64,000 nt of DNA from Burkholderiaceae bacterium DAT-1 (GCA_019084025.1 JAHRBI010000008.1:1-64000), one strand, 5' to 3'; shown: positions 54,601 through 63,679, counted from the stretch's first letter. Notes: generated from the sequence alone by a model not told the origin. A program made the numbers and translations.

Positions 54601-57600
54601 ACCACCGCCAATCTCGCCACTGCCTGTGGCGATGGGCTGGGCCATTACTTCAAGCACGAATTGACCAGTCTCACCGGCTACAACGCGGCGACGGTGTATG
54701 TGCAGGCAGTGCCGGTCACCTCTGGGGCGAGCCCGAATCTGCCGTGTACCGGCAGCTGCCAGCTGACGGCAGGGGCCACCATTGGCTTCAGCACCCCGAA
54801 AAACGGGCAGACCTACGGCGGTGGCAATGTGTTCATGAGCACGCAAGTGGGCGGGGTACCGGCAGGTGCCACCGTGACGGCGGTGCGCATGCAAGTGGGG
54901 ACGCAAGCGGCGATCACCGCCCAGGCAGATAGCAGCCTGGGGGCAGGGTTCTATAGCACCACGACGACCTTGGCGAAAGGCACCTATGTCATCAAAACGA
55001 TGGCGGATCTGCGTCTGGCCAATGGCACGGTGACCACACTGACCTCGGCGCCGATCACGATTAATGTGATCGAAGCAGGGGCAATCAATCTGGCGGTGAG
55101 CGCACCGGCCACGATTCCGTCCGCTCCGGCAAGTTTCAATGTGTCGATCAATGCCACCGGTGCGTCCATGGGCAGCATTGCCAGTGTGAAGGTGACGGTG
55201 GGGCAGGGGAGCACGACCGTTGTGAGCGGCAGCGCGACGGGATCGAACGGGAATTACACCTATGCGGTGAGCAATCTGGCGGCGGGGACGTATCAAATCA
55301 CGGCGACCGCGCAGGATAGTAGCGGCGGCATATTGATGACGTCTCCAGTGCAGACGGTGGTGGTGCCGGCGGGGTCGGGAGGCGGCACGGGGGGGGCCAG
55401 TGATGCTACGCCGAAGGCGGTGACGATTACACCGCCGGGGCTGAACAATGCCGATGCGGGCACCTTGCCGGGGGAATTAACTATCCAAAACGGCGCGGCT
55501 ATATATTCACTTCCAATCGCGGTTCCGCCCGCAACTGCTGGCATGCAGCCAGCGCTGAACTTAAGTTATAACAGTCATGCGCCAAATGGCTACCTCGGCT
55601 TAGGATGGACGCTTGGCGGCTTGTCAACGATTCATCGCTGTGCAAAAACAATTGCGCAAGATGGTCAAACGTGGCGGATTAACTTTGATAAAGCGGATCG
55701 CCTATGTATTGACGGGAAAAGGCTGGTTCGCGTTAACGACCCACAGCCAAACTCTGGCAATAGCGCCGATGTTGATGAAGCTTATTGGAAGACCGGCGGA
55801 GAGTTTAGAACCGAAATAGATGATTTCTCTAGGATAACCATGCTGACTAATAGTCAGTCTGAGCCATATTTTAAGGTTGAAACCCGTGATGGTAGAACGC
55901 ACTATTATGGTTCTGATCCAAGTAGCTTTATTAACTTTACTAATAATAATGCCAACGGATTAAGATTTAAGGCTTTGCTGTGGGCGCTTGGCAAGGTAGA
56001 AGATCGCTTTGGTAATTACATGACCTTCACCTACACCAATGATTCTACAACAGGTGAATACCTGCCTAGCTCAATTAAATATGGTGGAAATTCTGTTGCG
56101 GGTCAAACACCTGACTTGATGATTCAGTTTAAATATGAGAGCCGAGACGACATTTCTCTTCAGTATATCGGAGGGGCTAGAAATGACGTGCGCAGCCGTT
56201 TAACTAATATTCAGGTATTAAGTGATGTTAAAAGTGATGGGACTGGTGGTGGGATGGTTCAGGATTACGCTATCCATTACACTTATAGCCCTACAAGCGG
56301 ACGTAGTTTGATTGACTATGTGCAATTGTCTGCACTCAATCAGGCTACCCAAAAAATGGATATGCTCCCCAAAACCACGTTTGACTGGGGAAATACCACT
56401 GACATTTCGTGGAAATACAAACGGGCAATGATTGTTCCGTTAGAAGAAACCCGAAATTACAGGGGAAATTTGGATGGTTCGGGTCGCCCAACTCTAATTG
56501 CAGCTAAAACAACTATTCGATGTGGTTTTAGCGCGGATGTTGAATGCCCCAAACAGCCGCCAATCTCTGATGAGAAGAAAGAGTGGACTGGTAAGAACGT
56601 ACTTACAGGTGAAATTAGCCTTGTTCTGCCAGATGGCCGAAAGTTTGATAAACAACTCACTATGTCCCGAGTGTGGACTGGGTCGACGGCTTTATCCACT
56701 GGGATTAAATCCGGTGTAAGTACACTGTTTATTGGCGACTTAGATGGAGATGGTATTGACGATATTGCTATGGTCAGTAGCTATGCCATTGGCAATAAAG
56801 TATTTGCAGTCTGTTTCAGCCGACCAAAGGTAAATGGTGAACCTGACTTCGACTGCTCCGGTGGCGGACCCGTTGCGAATATGACCGCGGACTCTTGGGA
56901 AGATAGCCTGCCGACATTGGTTGACATGGACAATGATCGGAAGATGGAGTTTCTGTATGGATTAAGTGATAAATACAAATCCAAGTCATGTTCATACAAT
57001 AACGCGAGCAAGCTGTTTGATTGTAAGGATGTATTGGGTAAATTTATTGGAGGTCCAGTTCAATCTAATCCGTTTACTCAAATGCTTTTTAACCCGGTTC
57101 CCATTCATTCCAGCCGGTATGACATGACAGATTTTTATTCTGTCTGGAGCAATAGGAGCAAAATGACATCCGGTACAACCCAGGGAGTAACGGTTTGTAC
57201 AAATAAAGGCACCATTGATTGTCAGACTATTTTCTTTGCATCGGTTACGCAACCAAGTAATCCAGCCTTTGCACTGCCCGCCATTTCATCGGGAGCAACT
57301 GTGGGTAGCCTGACGGGAAGTGGGCTCACCGATTTCGTCTTTTATACGTGGCCGTATACTTGGGATTTCGGAGGTGGGAATAGCGTGTCTACGCCTCCTG
57401 ATTATCCACCTGGTACCATTATGCCCGCAGGCGGCAAAGGGGCGTCCAGATTTATCTGCTTGAGTACAGAAGTAGGTGTGGATTGCTGGGGGGAGCCACT
57501 TACTGTTGACGCTGCGTCTTCCGAAGCTATCGGCGGCTCGATTGGGGATCCAATTGGCGATGGACTAAACCGTTTCTGGGGAAGTAAAGGTTTATGTGTA

Positions 57601-60600
57601 CTGAACGATCGTACTTTGAAGTGTAAGGGAACTTCAAATACGTTAGAAAGCGTAATTGGAAAAGGTGTTAAGTATCGCCTGCCGAGAGGGCTGGAAGATT
57701 TGCAGGTATTGGATAGTGCCGGCATTCAAGAGCAAGTGATCATTCGTGAAGATGCATATCAAGCAGCATACAACGCGAGCCTCAAAACAGTAAGTGCTGA
57801 GGTTTATTCGCTAGCAGGGCCAGCGAATCTGGACAAAGTCATCACCATCACCAATGGTGTGGGCGCTCAAGAAAAGCTTGAGTACGCACGTTCAAATGAT
57901 TCATCTGTGTATAGTCAATTTCCGATTGAGGGAGGACTCGCAAAGCGCCCGACCTATCCGCTGACTTCTGTTCCACCTGGCGTTCTGGTTTCCTCTTACA
58001 AAAAAGCAAACGGTTCAGGCGGCTGGGTTACGACATCGTATAGCTATGCTGGATATTATGTGGATGCTTCCGGTCGTGGCGCAGCAGGGTTTGCAAGTAT
58101 TATTACAACTCAGGATCAACTGGGTACACAAACTCTGACATCGTTCCGTCAAGACTGGCCCTTTGTAGGCATGCCGCGTACCGCTAAGGTCGTGGCCACC
58201 AAAAACAGCAATGTCGTATTGAGTGACACGACATATAACTACGCGACACTGACCCAAACCTTCACCAGCGGCGGTCAGAGCGTATTCCCGTATTTAGCTT
58301 CCTCGACCTCCGAGAAGAAGGACCTCGACGGCACAGCAATCAGCAAGACGGAGACCAGCAATACCTATGACGACTGGGGTAATTTGACTTCGTCCTCTGT
58401 CAAGGAAACGAAGACCGCTGACACGGCGAGCTACTTTACCACCGAGACCACTTCGACGTTTGATAACAGCAATAATGGTGGCAATGGGTACAACACCAAG
58501 GATGCAAGCTGTGTGACAGGGGGAAGCGGCTGGATTGTAGGGCGTGTGTGCGCCACCAAGATTACCCGAAGCAGCCCAAGGCGAGATGGCACCCGCCTTT
58601 CGCTCAGTCGAAACACGTCCTTCAAATACGGCAGCAAGGGCGAACTGACCAGCCAGACGATTGAACCAGGAACCGATCTGGAGGTGGTAACGAGCTACGA
58701 CCGCAGCGGCAATAGCTTTGGTTTAGTGAATACCACCACGCAGAGTTGGGCGTATGACAAGAACGATGGTCAGACGGTATTCAACAGTCAGAACGGCAAG
58801 GAAGTCCGCAGCATGTCTACCGGATATGACGCTAAGGGCCGCTTTGCGACCTCAGTGACCAATGCGGTGGGGATGGTTGAAACCCGCAGCTTTGATGCTG
58901 CTACTGGGGCGATGCTGTGTTCGACCGACGCCAATGGCTTGGTGACCCGCGCGACTGTCAACGGTTTTGGCCGAGTCCTGACCCAAACTGCGCCAGGCAA
59001 GAGCACAACATGTAGTGATAGCTCGACCGGTAATCAGACACGCAGTTATGTGAAGCAATGTAACGGCGATTGTCCGGCGAATGCCAAGGTGATCCAGATC
59101 ACTATGCACTACAATGGTAACAGCCAGATCACCGTGCCCACGCTCGCGTATCTCGATGCGGCAGGCCACACCCTGCGTACAGTGACCTATGGCTTTGATG
59201 GCAGCCTGATCGCGCGCGACCAGGTCTACGACGACTTGGGTCGACTCAAGGAGACCTATCAAGCTGCGACGATCAGCGCGATCACCGATGCCATGCCCGT
59301 GGGCAAGCTAGCCAGCCGTCAGACGTATGACAATCTGAATCGCGTCACCACCGTCACGACACTCGACACCTCGGGCAACGAAGTGAGTGCCACCACCGAG
59401 TATGCGGGTCTCGTGCGGAAGCTGACCAATGCCAAAGGACAAAAGCGCAGCGAAACCCGCGATGCGTGGAACCGCCTGATGCAGGTGGATACCGTCCGGA
59501 TGGCCAACGACCTGGCAAACGCCAATACGGATACCACAACAAAATTTGACTACGACCCCTTTGGCAATCTGATTCAAACCATCGATCCCATTGGCGCGAC
59601 CATTTCCGTCGAATACGACAATTTGGGCCGCAAAACCAAGCTGGTGGATCCCGACCTCGGCACCATCCAATACTGGGTAGACCCGGTGGGCCGGACCTGG
59701 AAACAACAAAGCCCGAATCAGAAAGCGGCCGGCACCGCGACGACCATGCAGTTTGACTTGCTTGACCGCATGACCAAACGCGTAGAAGACAAGTTGACCA
59801 GCACCTTCGTGTATGACACGACCAATGCCACGGGCGGGGTATTGAGTGGCAGCCAGCTTGCAACCTGTAAGGCTGCGGCCAGTTGCGGCAAACAAGTCGA
59901 ACGCTATACCGGTACAGCTACGACCAAGGACGTGGACGTCACTCAGACGTACACCACACTGGGCCTGCCGTTGCAAACCACAACCACACTGGATGTGGCC
60001 AGCAAACTCGTCTTCACCGCCAAGACTGACTACGACGACTGGAATCGCCCGATCACGCAAACCTACCAGCGTGGTACGGACAGCAGCAAAGTATTCGGGC
60101 AACGGTATAACGACAAGGGTTACCTGAGCCAGATGCTGCGCGGCAACACCGTTCTGTGGGAATCCAAGGTACAAGATGCGGCCAATCGGGTGATTCAGGC
60201 GGCACTGGGCAATGGCGTCGTCGACACGCGCTGTTATAACGCCCACACCGGCTGGCTGAATGGCGCAAGCATTACCTCATTGGCCAATGCACCTGCGTCC
60301 AGCAACCCCTGTGGCACCGTTCCCGCCAAGATTCTGCTCGGCGAGGATTACACCTACGATGTACTGGGGAACGTCAATAACCGGACCGAGCAATGGAATA
60401 CCGGTATCACAGGTAGTGTGCCGACGCAGTACTATAGCGAAAGCTTTAGCTACGACGGCCTGAACCGCATCATTCAAAGCTCGGTGACCGGTACGCAGAC
60501 CAGCAACGTGCCACAGGTGTTTAGCTATACGCTCGATGGCAGTATCGCCAGCAAATCCGGCATGGGCAGCTACACCTATGTACCGAACACGCACAAGCTG

Positions 60601-61998
60601 AAGAACATCAGCGGCGTCAGCGGCGACTTTAGTTTTGATGACAATGGGAACCAGTTAACTGGCAATGGTCGTACGACCACCTGGACCAGCTTCGACATGC
60701 CGGACACCATTAGCCGCAACAACAGCACCAGCCAGTTCACCTATGGACCGGATCACGAACGCAGAAGCCAGACCACCGGCAGCAGCATCACCTTCTATGG
60801 CGGTGCACAGGAAGTGATCACCGACAAGAACCGCACGGTGCAGACCATCAAGACCTACTGGCCGATGGGCCTGGGCGTGGAGATCGACAAAGCGGGGCAG
60901 GCCACCGAACTGAACTATACTCACGCCGACCGCTTGGGCAGTCTGGTGGCAATCACTGATGCCGCAGGCAACCTGAAAGAGGGCATGGCCTTTGATGCCT
61001 GGGGCAGCCGACGCTTGCTGGCGGGCACACCTGTCACTGCGACCAGCACGCAAGTAAAGGAAACCACCGATAACAAGGGCTATACCGGCCAAGAAATGCT
61101 CGACGATCTCGAACTCGTACATCTGAATGGACGGGTGTATGATCCTCTGGTCGGCAAGTTCTTAAGCGGCGACCCGCTGATCGCGGACCCGGTGAACGGG
61201 CAGAACTACAACCGCTTCAGCTATGTGCTGAACAATCCGACGAATTTGACGGATCCGTCAGGCTTTGAAGTGGTTGATGACGTTCGTAAACTGGCTCCAT
61301 TAAGGGAGCCACAACTGCAAAGGGTGAGTCCAATTGAAGTTACTGCGTGCTTGGCATGCGCAACAACGCAGTCACACGTATTGTCTACATATGATCGTAT
61401 GTGGGGTATGCAGCGAGCTTCGGCATACTCTTGGCAAATGGCGGCCAAGCAGGTGGGTGGTCAAGCTCTGCGCTATATTGCATCGACAACGGTAAGAGTT
61501 GCTGTAGCAAGCTTTTCCTTATTGCTTGTGTCAAGTAATTTTAATCAGGATGGATGCCACGGTGGGGATTTATGTGCTATCGATCCAGTGACCGGTGAGT
61601 TAACACATGAAGCATATTTAAAACAAACTGAAGATCGGAAAAAGGAAAAGCTTGCCCGAGAGGAGGCATTAGGGAAGGGTGGAGATGCCCCAAGCAGTGG
61701 AGCTGACGAGGGAAAGAAAGCTTCCGACGACGGAGTTAAAGGGCTGACAAATGGGCTGGAGCATGAAACTGATAAGCGTGGCCGCCCGGTAAAGGGTCAT
61801 TACGTCAAGCCGGGTGGAGATGCGCAAAAAGACCTGGACTCTTTACCTGGCACTGACGCAGGCAAGGGGCAGAAGACTCTGCCCGATGGTAGTAGCGCTG
61901 GTGTACACACATCTAGGACTACTGGCGCTCAAACGTTGCACATTAATCGACCGGAAGGCAGTCAAGATATCAAGATTAGATATCCGGAGGCTGAGTGA
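51646..61998 (+). CDS. Giant secreted SpvB/RHS polymorphic toxin 2 (3450 residues)
   Basis: The ATG that gives MLRKLLGL corresponds to the start of the first giant gene (identical GATTCAGGT...CCAATG context); an ATG two codons upstream is also possible. A Sec signal peptide (hydrophobic core ALVMLGVWMVIMQPAMA) leads into a stalk of Ig/cadherin-like and Cys-pair domains (Cys-pair units near 244-335 and 829-915), then an SpvB-type domain from about 1285 (IYSLPIAVPPATAGMQPAL, GLGWTLGGLSTIHRC). Tyr-Asp RHS repeats follow, with the core closure (HADRLGSLVAITD, RVYDPLVGKFLSGD, NPTNLTDPSGFEVVDD) near 3090-3210. A 240-residue C-terminal part ends in a small tip (GVHTSRTTGAQTLHINRPEG, IKIRYPE). The SpvB and RHS halves differ from gene 1, so the stalk was shared and the body replaced. 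The tip family is not recognised. Confidence 0.92.
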   Translation: MLRKLLGLRGKGTSALVMLGVWMVIMQPAMAVVIRNKAPAISLGADPVSATAPATIQLTAYPDGGTDGDGHTMDPSRVDFYLDGTLQSTTVSPPWKATIQGLGAGQHTVSARVTNELGRTAGSTNVSVMVSPPLVVVKPSVSLNAPSNGATFTPGQTISLSMSATAGTYPMSRQIFWIRYPGTSTPASGAPSGVVASAAGGNTYTASINASTLGEGSYEVYAEADDATGYSVSGLANFTIRLPAPPTFSATRNPTTLVACGQYTSTWSSTNATSVSLSCTASAGGYTVSNLSLPTSGQVTDTASAAWVGHPSSCTWTATGPGGTINSNDSFSTVAPGLPGVSISAPTDGFELQASTGNPTPSVTVSGTASAPGCGATITQMQVVVDGSVVYSTAGATVSTPIALSEGQHQIWLTTTDSFGGTTVSRKVLGNVVKAPTAPVVSLDNPSNNATIARTLTVSGKATPSSGRIVKAALVVDGTAYATQDLSGSMGQPSPYSFSVTDLAVGNHTLEVQAWDSQNLMGSSGKSTVTVAGKPVVTLDIANSMQYLPQGSTQQATFAIKASATQTGASISKLDLVVDNVISYTANAASLTSAWALPLGTHKVEVWATDSLGNVGYSRQIGVNSVIAPLPTVSLTDPSDNLTVRKPDTLGMRAVTNAYGGAEFKYYLDGPGGTGQYLGVQDRFDFAGAGIRSQATETFIPGQYAAYVIVKDGAGQQVQSAKVKINISATPVVSISEPANNTVLAQGGTVTVKGSASEAYGRISKFSLIVDGKEYPQTGSGLQNQAYAINVPSPTLSGGEHLLSVKVWDDFDGVAISPDIKVKVAQKPTLQVNRTPSTMLSNYSYTSTWSTTDADSVTLTCTASAGGYAVTNLSLAPNGSVTDTAKAEWVGKPSSCTWTATGAGGSAQYTETLTTIAGAPGINGEVSGVYISADGKTFVEGWVCQKGQNQAIGYKVFVGAQPDANATALGAGKASALSNDVSTSTTTANLATACGDGLGHYFKHELTSLTGYNAATVYVQAVPVTSGASPNLPCTGSCQLTAGATIGFSTPKNGQTYGGGNVFMSTQVGGVPAGATVTAVRMQVGTQAAITAQADSSLGAGFYSTTTTLAKGTYVIKTMADLRLANGTVTTLTSAPITINVIEAGAINLAVSAPATIPSAPASFNVSINATGASMGSIASVKVTVGQGSTTVVSGSATGSNGNYTYAVSNLAAGTYQITATAQDSSGGILMTSPVQTVVVPAGSGGGTGGASDATPKAVTITPPGLNNADAGTLPGELTIQNGAAIYSLPIAVPPATAGMQPALNLSYNSHAPNGYLGLGWTLGGLSTIHRCAKTIAQDGQTWRINFDKADRLCIDGKRLVRVNDPQPNSGNSADVDEAYWKTGGEFRTEIDDFSRITMLTNSQSEPYFKVETRDGRTHYYGSDPSSFINFTNNNANGLRFKALLWALGKVEDRFGNYMTFTYTNDSTTGEYLPSSIKYGGNSVAGQTPDLMIQFKYESRDDISLQYIGGARNDVRSRLTNIQVLSDVKSDGTGGGMVQDYAIHYTYSPTSGRSLIDYVQLSALNQATQKMDMLPKTTFDWGNTTDISWKYKRAMIVPLEETRNYRGNLDGSGRPTLIAAKTTIRCGFSADVECPKQPPISDEKKEWTGKNVLTGEISLVLPDGRKFDKQLTMSRVWTGSTALSTGIKSGVSTLFIGDLDGDGIDDIAMVSSYAIGNKVFAVCFSRPKVNGEPDFDCSGGGPVANMTADSWEDSLPTLVDMDNDRKMEFLYGLSDKYKSKSCSYNNASKLFDCKDVLGKFIGGPVQSNPFTQMLFNPVPIHSSRYDMTDFYSVWSNRSKMTSGTTQGVTVCTNKGTIDCQTIFFASVTQPSNPAFALPAISSGATVGSLTGSGLTDFVFYTWPYTWDFGGGNSVSTPPDYPPGTIMPAGGKGASRFICLSTEVGVDCWGEPLTVDAASSEAIGGSIGDPIGDGLNRFWGSKGLCVLNDRTLKCKGTSNTLESVIGKGVKYRLPRGLEDLQVLDSAGIQEQVIIREDAYQAAYNASLKTVSAEVYSLAGPANLDKVITITNGVGAQEKLEYARSNDSSVYSQFPIEGGLAKRPTYPLTSVPPGVLVSSYKKANGSGGWVTTSYSYAGYYVDASGRGAAGFASIITTQDQLGTQTLTSFRQDWPFVGMPRTAKVVATKNSNVVLSDTTYNYATLTQTFTSGGQSVFPYLASSTSEKKDLDGTAISKTETSNTYDDWGNLTSSSVKETKTADTASYFTTETTSTFDNSNNGGNGYNTKDASCVTGGSGWIVGRVCATKITRSSPRRDGTRLSLSRNTSFKYGSKGELTSQTIEPGTDLEVVTSYDRSGNSFGLVNTTTQSWAYDKNDGQTVFNSQNGKEVRSMSTGYDAKGRFATSVTNAVGMVETRSFDAATGAMLCSTDANGLVTRATVNGFGRVLTQTAPGKSTTCSDSSTGNQTRSYVKQCNGDCPANAKVIQITMHYNGNSQITVPTLAYLDAAGHTLRTVTYGFDGSLIARDQVYDDLGRLKETYQAATISAITDAMPVGKLASRQTYDNLNRVTTVTTLDTSGNEVSATTEYAGLVRKLTNAKGQKRSETRDAWNRLMQVDTVRMANDLANANTDTTTKFDYDPFGNLIQTIDPIGATISVEYDNLGRKTKLVDPDLGTIQYWVDPVGRTWKQQSPNQKAAGTATTMQFDLLDRMTKRVEDKLTSTFVYDTTNATGGVLSGSQLATCKAAASCGKQVERYTGTATTKDVDVTQTYTTLGLPLQTTTTLDVASKLVFTAKTDYDDWNRPITQTYQRGTDSSKVFGQRYNDKGYLSQMLRGNTVLWESKVQDAANRVIQAALGNGVVDTRCYNAHTGWLNGASITSLANAPASSNPCGTVPAKILLGEDYTYDVLGNVNNRTEQWNTGITGSVPTQYYSESFSYDGLNRIIQSSVTGTQTSNVPQVFSYTLDGSIASKSGMGSYTYVPNTHKLKNISGVSGDFSFDDNGNQLTGNGRTTTWTSFDMPDTISRNNSTSQFTYGPDHERRSQTTGSSITFYGGAQEVITDKNRTVQTIKTYWPMGLGVEIDKAGQATELNYTHADRLGSLVAITDAAGNLKEGMAFDAWGSRRLLAGTPVTATSTQVKETTDNKGYTGQEMLDDLELVHLNGRVYDPLVGKFLSGDPLIADPVNGQNYNRFSYVLNNPTNLTDPSGFEVVDDVRKLAPLREPQLQRVSPIEVTACLACATTQSHVLSTYDRMWGMQRASAYSWQMAAKQVGGQALRYIASTTVRVAVASFSLLLVSSNFNQDGCHGGDLCAIDPVTGELTHEAYLKQTEDRKKEKLAREEALGKGGDAPSSGADEGKKASDDGVKGLTNGLEHETDKRGRPVKGHYVKPGGDAQKDLDSLPGTDAGKGQKTLPDGSSAGVHTSRTTGAQTLHINRPEGSQDIKIRYPEAE
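54415..54965. repeat. Inverted-repeat partner inside giant gene 2
   Basis: Nearly identical, on the other strand, to 32095-32640 in the first giant gene. It codes the same stalk segment. Confidence 0.8.
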
Positions 61999-62420
61999 TG
62001 ATAAGCGTTCGCGAAATGGAACTTTGGACCAGTCCTGGAAAACTATATGCGGACTCATTCCCGGCGGAGGTCGGGAAGTCCTTCTCAACAGAATTGCCTC
62101 TCGCAAGTAATATATTTATCGCATTGAATTCTGTTCCTGACGAGATAGATTCCGAAAACCTTTTAATTGCCTTTGAGGAAGGTGAGTTAGCCGTAGGGGA
62201 TTTTAAGAGGTTTTGTATGCTCGCAGGTTTTGAGTGCGATGAGTACAATCACCTGTCGGCTTGCCGATTCTTGGAATTCTCCTATGGGCGTAAGGTTGCT
62301 TGGATTCATTTGCCCGAGTCTACAGACTCCGAATCAGAATTGAAGCTCATTGCGGCATGGACAAGGGAAAAGGGGCTTGCATTGGTTGATCCTGACGAGC
62401 TTTATTGTATATGCGTTTAG
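61998..62420 (+). CDS. Immunity protein of giant RHS 2
   Basis: A 140-residue acidic soluble protein (MISVREMELWTSPGKLYADS). The ATG overlaps the RHS stop (TGATG). Segments FIALNSVPDEIDSENLLIAF and AWIHLPESTDSESELKLIAA are compatible with a mixed alpha-beta immunity fold. No membrane segment. AT-rich relative to the RHS body. Family not recognised. Confidence 0.65.
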   Translation: MISVREMELWTSPGKLYADSFPAEVGKSFSTELPLASNIFIALNSVPDEIDSENLLIAFEEGELAVGDFKRFCMLAGFECDEYNHLSACRFLEFSYGRKVAWIHLPESTDSESELKLIAAWTREKGLALVDPDELYCICV

Positions 62421-62500
62421 TGTAAATATTCAGCCCGCCCATTGCTTGGCCGGGCGTGTGATTTGGGGCTGGCCGGGTTAAATTCCCCATGGAGAACCAC

Positions 62501-62644
62501 ATGACCGGATACATCACCCTCCAAGATCTGAAGCGCACCGCCAAACACAGCCTGCGCCTCTACTTCGCCCCGCTGACCGGTGCCATCCGTGGAATCGTGC
62601 GGGAATATCGCCTGATTGAACGCGAGGCGCGCAGGGGCGGTTGA
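62501..62644 (+). CDS. Conserved 47-residue protein, copy 2
   Basis: Identical protein to that of 944-1087 with silent differences only, and the same GGAGA ribosome binding site. See the copy 1 entry for the strand argument. Confidence 0.65.
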   Translation: MTGYITLQDLKRTAKHSLRLYFAPLTGAIRGIVREYRLIEREARRGG

Positions 62645-62707
62645 TTCAGGCGAGATCAACGCTTGTTTGGCGGTGATCTTGAAGGCTTTGGGGCTGGGGC
62701 GGGCGGT

Positions 62708-62914
62708 TGCCTGTTTCCTGCCCCATTTCTGCCTTTTTGTTGCCTGATTTCTGCATCATCTTTGCATCTTTCCTGCCTGTTTCGTGCACAAACCCTGCAT
62801 AAAGTTGCATGGGTTTGCACTTTCTCTGCATCTTTGCTGCACTTTTACTGCATATTCCCTGCACATCTTCTGCATATTGGCTGCATATTGGCTGCATATT
62901 GGCTGCATCCCCTG
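62708..62914 (+). repeat. 11-bp periodic TGC(A/C) array, copy 2
   Basis: TGCA or TGCC begins at 62708, 62719, 62730, 62741, 62752, 62763, 62774, 62785, 62796, 62806, 62816, 62827, 62838, 62849, 62860, 62871, 62882, 62893 and 62904: nineteen units at 11-bp spacing with two 10-bp steps at the same place as in copy 1. Three exact TGCATATTGGC units (62871-62903 region) show recent unit expansion. Confidence 0.85.
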
Positions 62915-63096
62915 TTGGCTGTGCTGCTTCCGGCATGGTGCATGGGTGTACGCCCCGGTTTTGGGGCCTTTAACGCCCCACAAACCGCTTTTTAGGGGCG
63001 GTGTGACCACCCCTAAAAATCCTACACGCCATACGCACCCCCTGGTGGGGGTACAGTAAGCTGCTGATCTGCAATGGAAAAGTGGCAAAAATGTGC

Positions 63097-63115
63097 TGTA
63101 TTACCTTGTAGTACG
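63097..63115. promoter_or_regulatory. Dyad operator a
   Basis: TGTATTACCTTGTAGTACG, an imperfect form of the dyad at 63152. The two sites start 55 bp apart, about five helical turns, so a repressor could bind both on one DNA face. Confidence 0.5.
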
Positions 63116-63151
63116 CTATGCGCTTAACTATATGATCGAATTGGATATTTG

Positions 63152-63170
63152 TGTATTACCCCGTAATACA
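63152..63170. promoter_or_regulatory. Dyad operator b
   Basis: TGTATTACCCCGTAATACA is a perfect palindrome with 8-bp arms around three bases. Such TGTATTAC dyads resemble toxin-antitoxin operators; no TA gene is visible in the next 250 bp. Confidence 0.6.
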
Positions 63171-63418
63171 AATTCGCGAAATTCCATCAGACATTCCTGA
63201 AAACATCCAATCGGCATAATCAGCCTGTTTGACCCTTGTTCTGACCGAGCGCGACCGGGTACGGCGCGGGGTGGCATGGGCGGCTGATTCCGGCATGGTT
63301 AACACGCGCCCGGCAGGGCTGCCGCCCGGACGGGATGGGTGGTGGTGGTAGGATGAAGGATGCCGGTCTGCAGGGAGCAGTGGCCGGATCAGGGATGCAT
63401 CACGAAACGGGAGGCAGC
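63171..63418. other. Non-coding region before the last gene
   Basis: About 250 bp. GC-rich from 63240 onward (GAGCGCGACC, GCGCGGGGTGG). No gene is supported; it probably carries the promoter of the following gene. Confidence 0.4.
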
Positions 63419-63679
63419 ATGCAAAAGATGAAGCTCAGGCCATTAGCCGCTGAAGACGAACCGCCATTTGAAGTGGGGGCGCATGTGGATCGGATGGAAC
63501 GCTGTTTACGGGCGGCGGGCTACGATGTGCCTAGGCCAGTGATTGCCGATGCCTGGCGGCAATACTCGGGGCGCTGGTGTGCCAGCTGGTTTGAACCGCC
63601 GGAGTCGGATAGCGAATTGCTTGGGCAATTGTTGGGGGAGTTGGTGGCAGTGGATGGGCCGGAAGAGTTTATCGGATAA
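63419..63679 (+). CDS. Small hypothetical protein
   Basis: An 86-residue protein starting MQKMKLRPLAAEDEPPFEVG, with GGGAGG six bases before the ATG, which decides this start over ATG codons at 63335 and 63353. It contains MERCLRAAGYDVPRPVIADA and ends in EEFIG. No membrane segment or signal peptide. Soluble and acidic at the C-terminus; family not recognised. The stop codon falls inside the first unit of the 144/145-bp tandem repeat. Confidence 0.6.
   Translation: MQKMKLRPLAAEDEPPFEVGAHVDRMERCLRAAGYDVPRPVIADAWRQYSGRWCASWFEPPESDSELLGQLLGELVAVDGPEEFIG

Larger units (their letters stand above)
62428..63052 (+). repeat. Duplicated block, copy 2 (pairs with 871-1463)
   Basis: Same order as copy 1: 47-residue ORF, 11-bp array, then GC-rich inverted repeats and CCCCCTGGTGGGGG. 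It follows the second giant toxin's immunity gene, which places the two blocks in equivalent positions. Confidence 0.8.

Noticed and set aside
59308-60246. 312-codon minus-strand frame opposite giant RHS 2
   Set aside because: Antisense of the RHS repeats with no domain or ribosome binding site.
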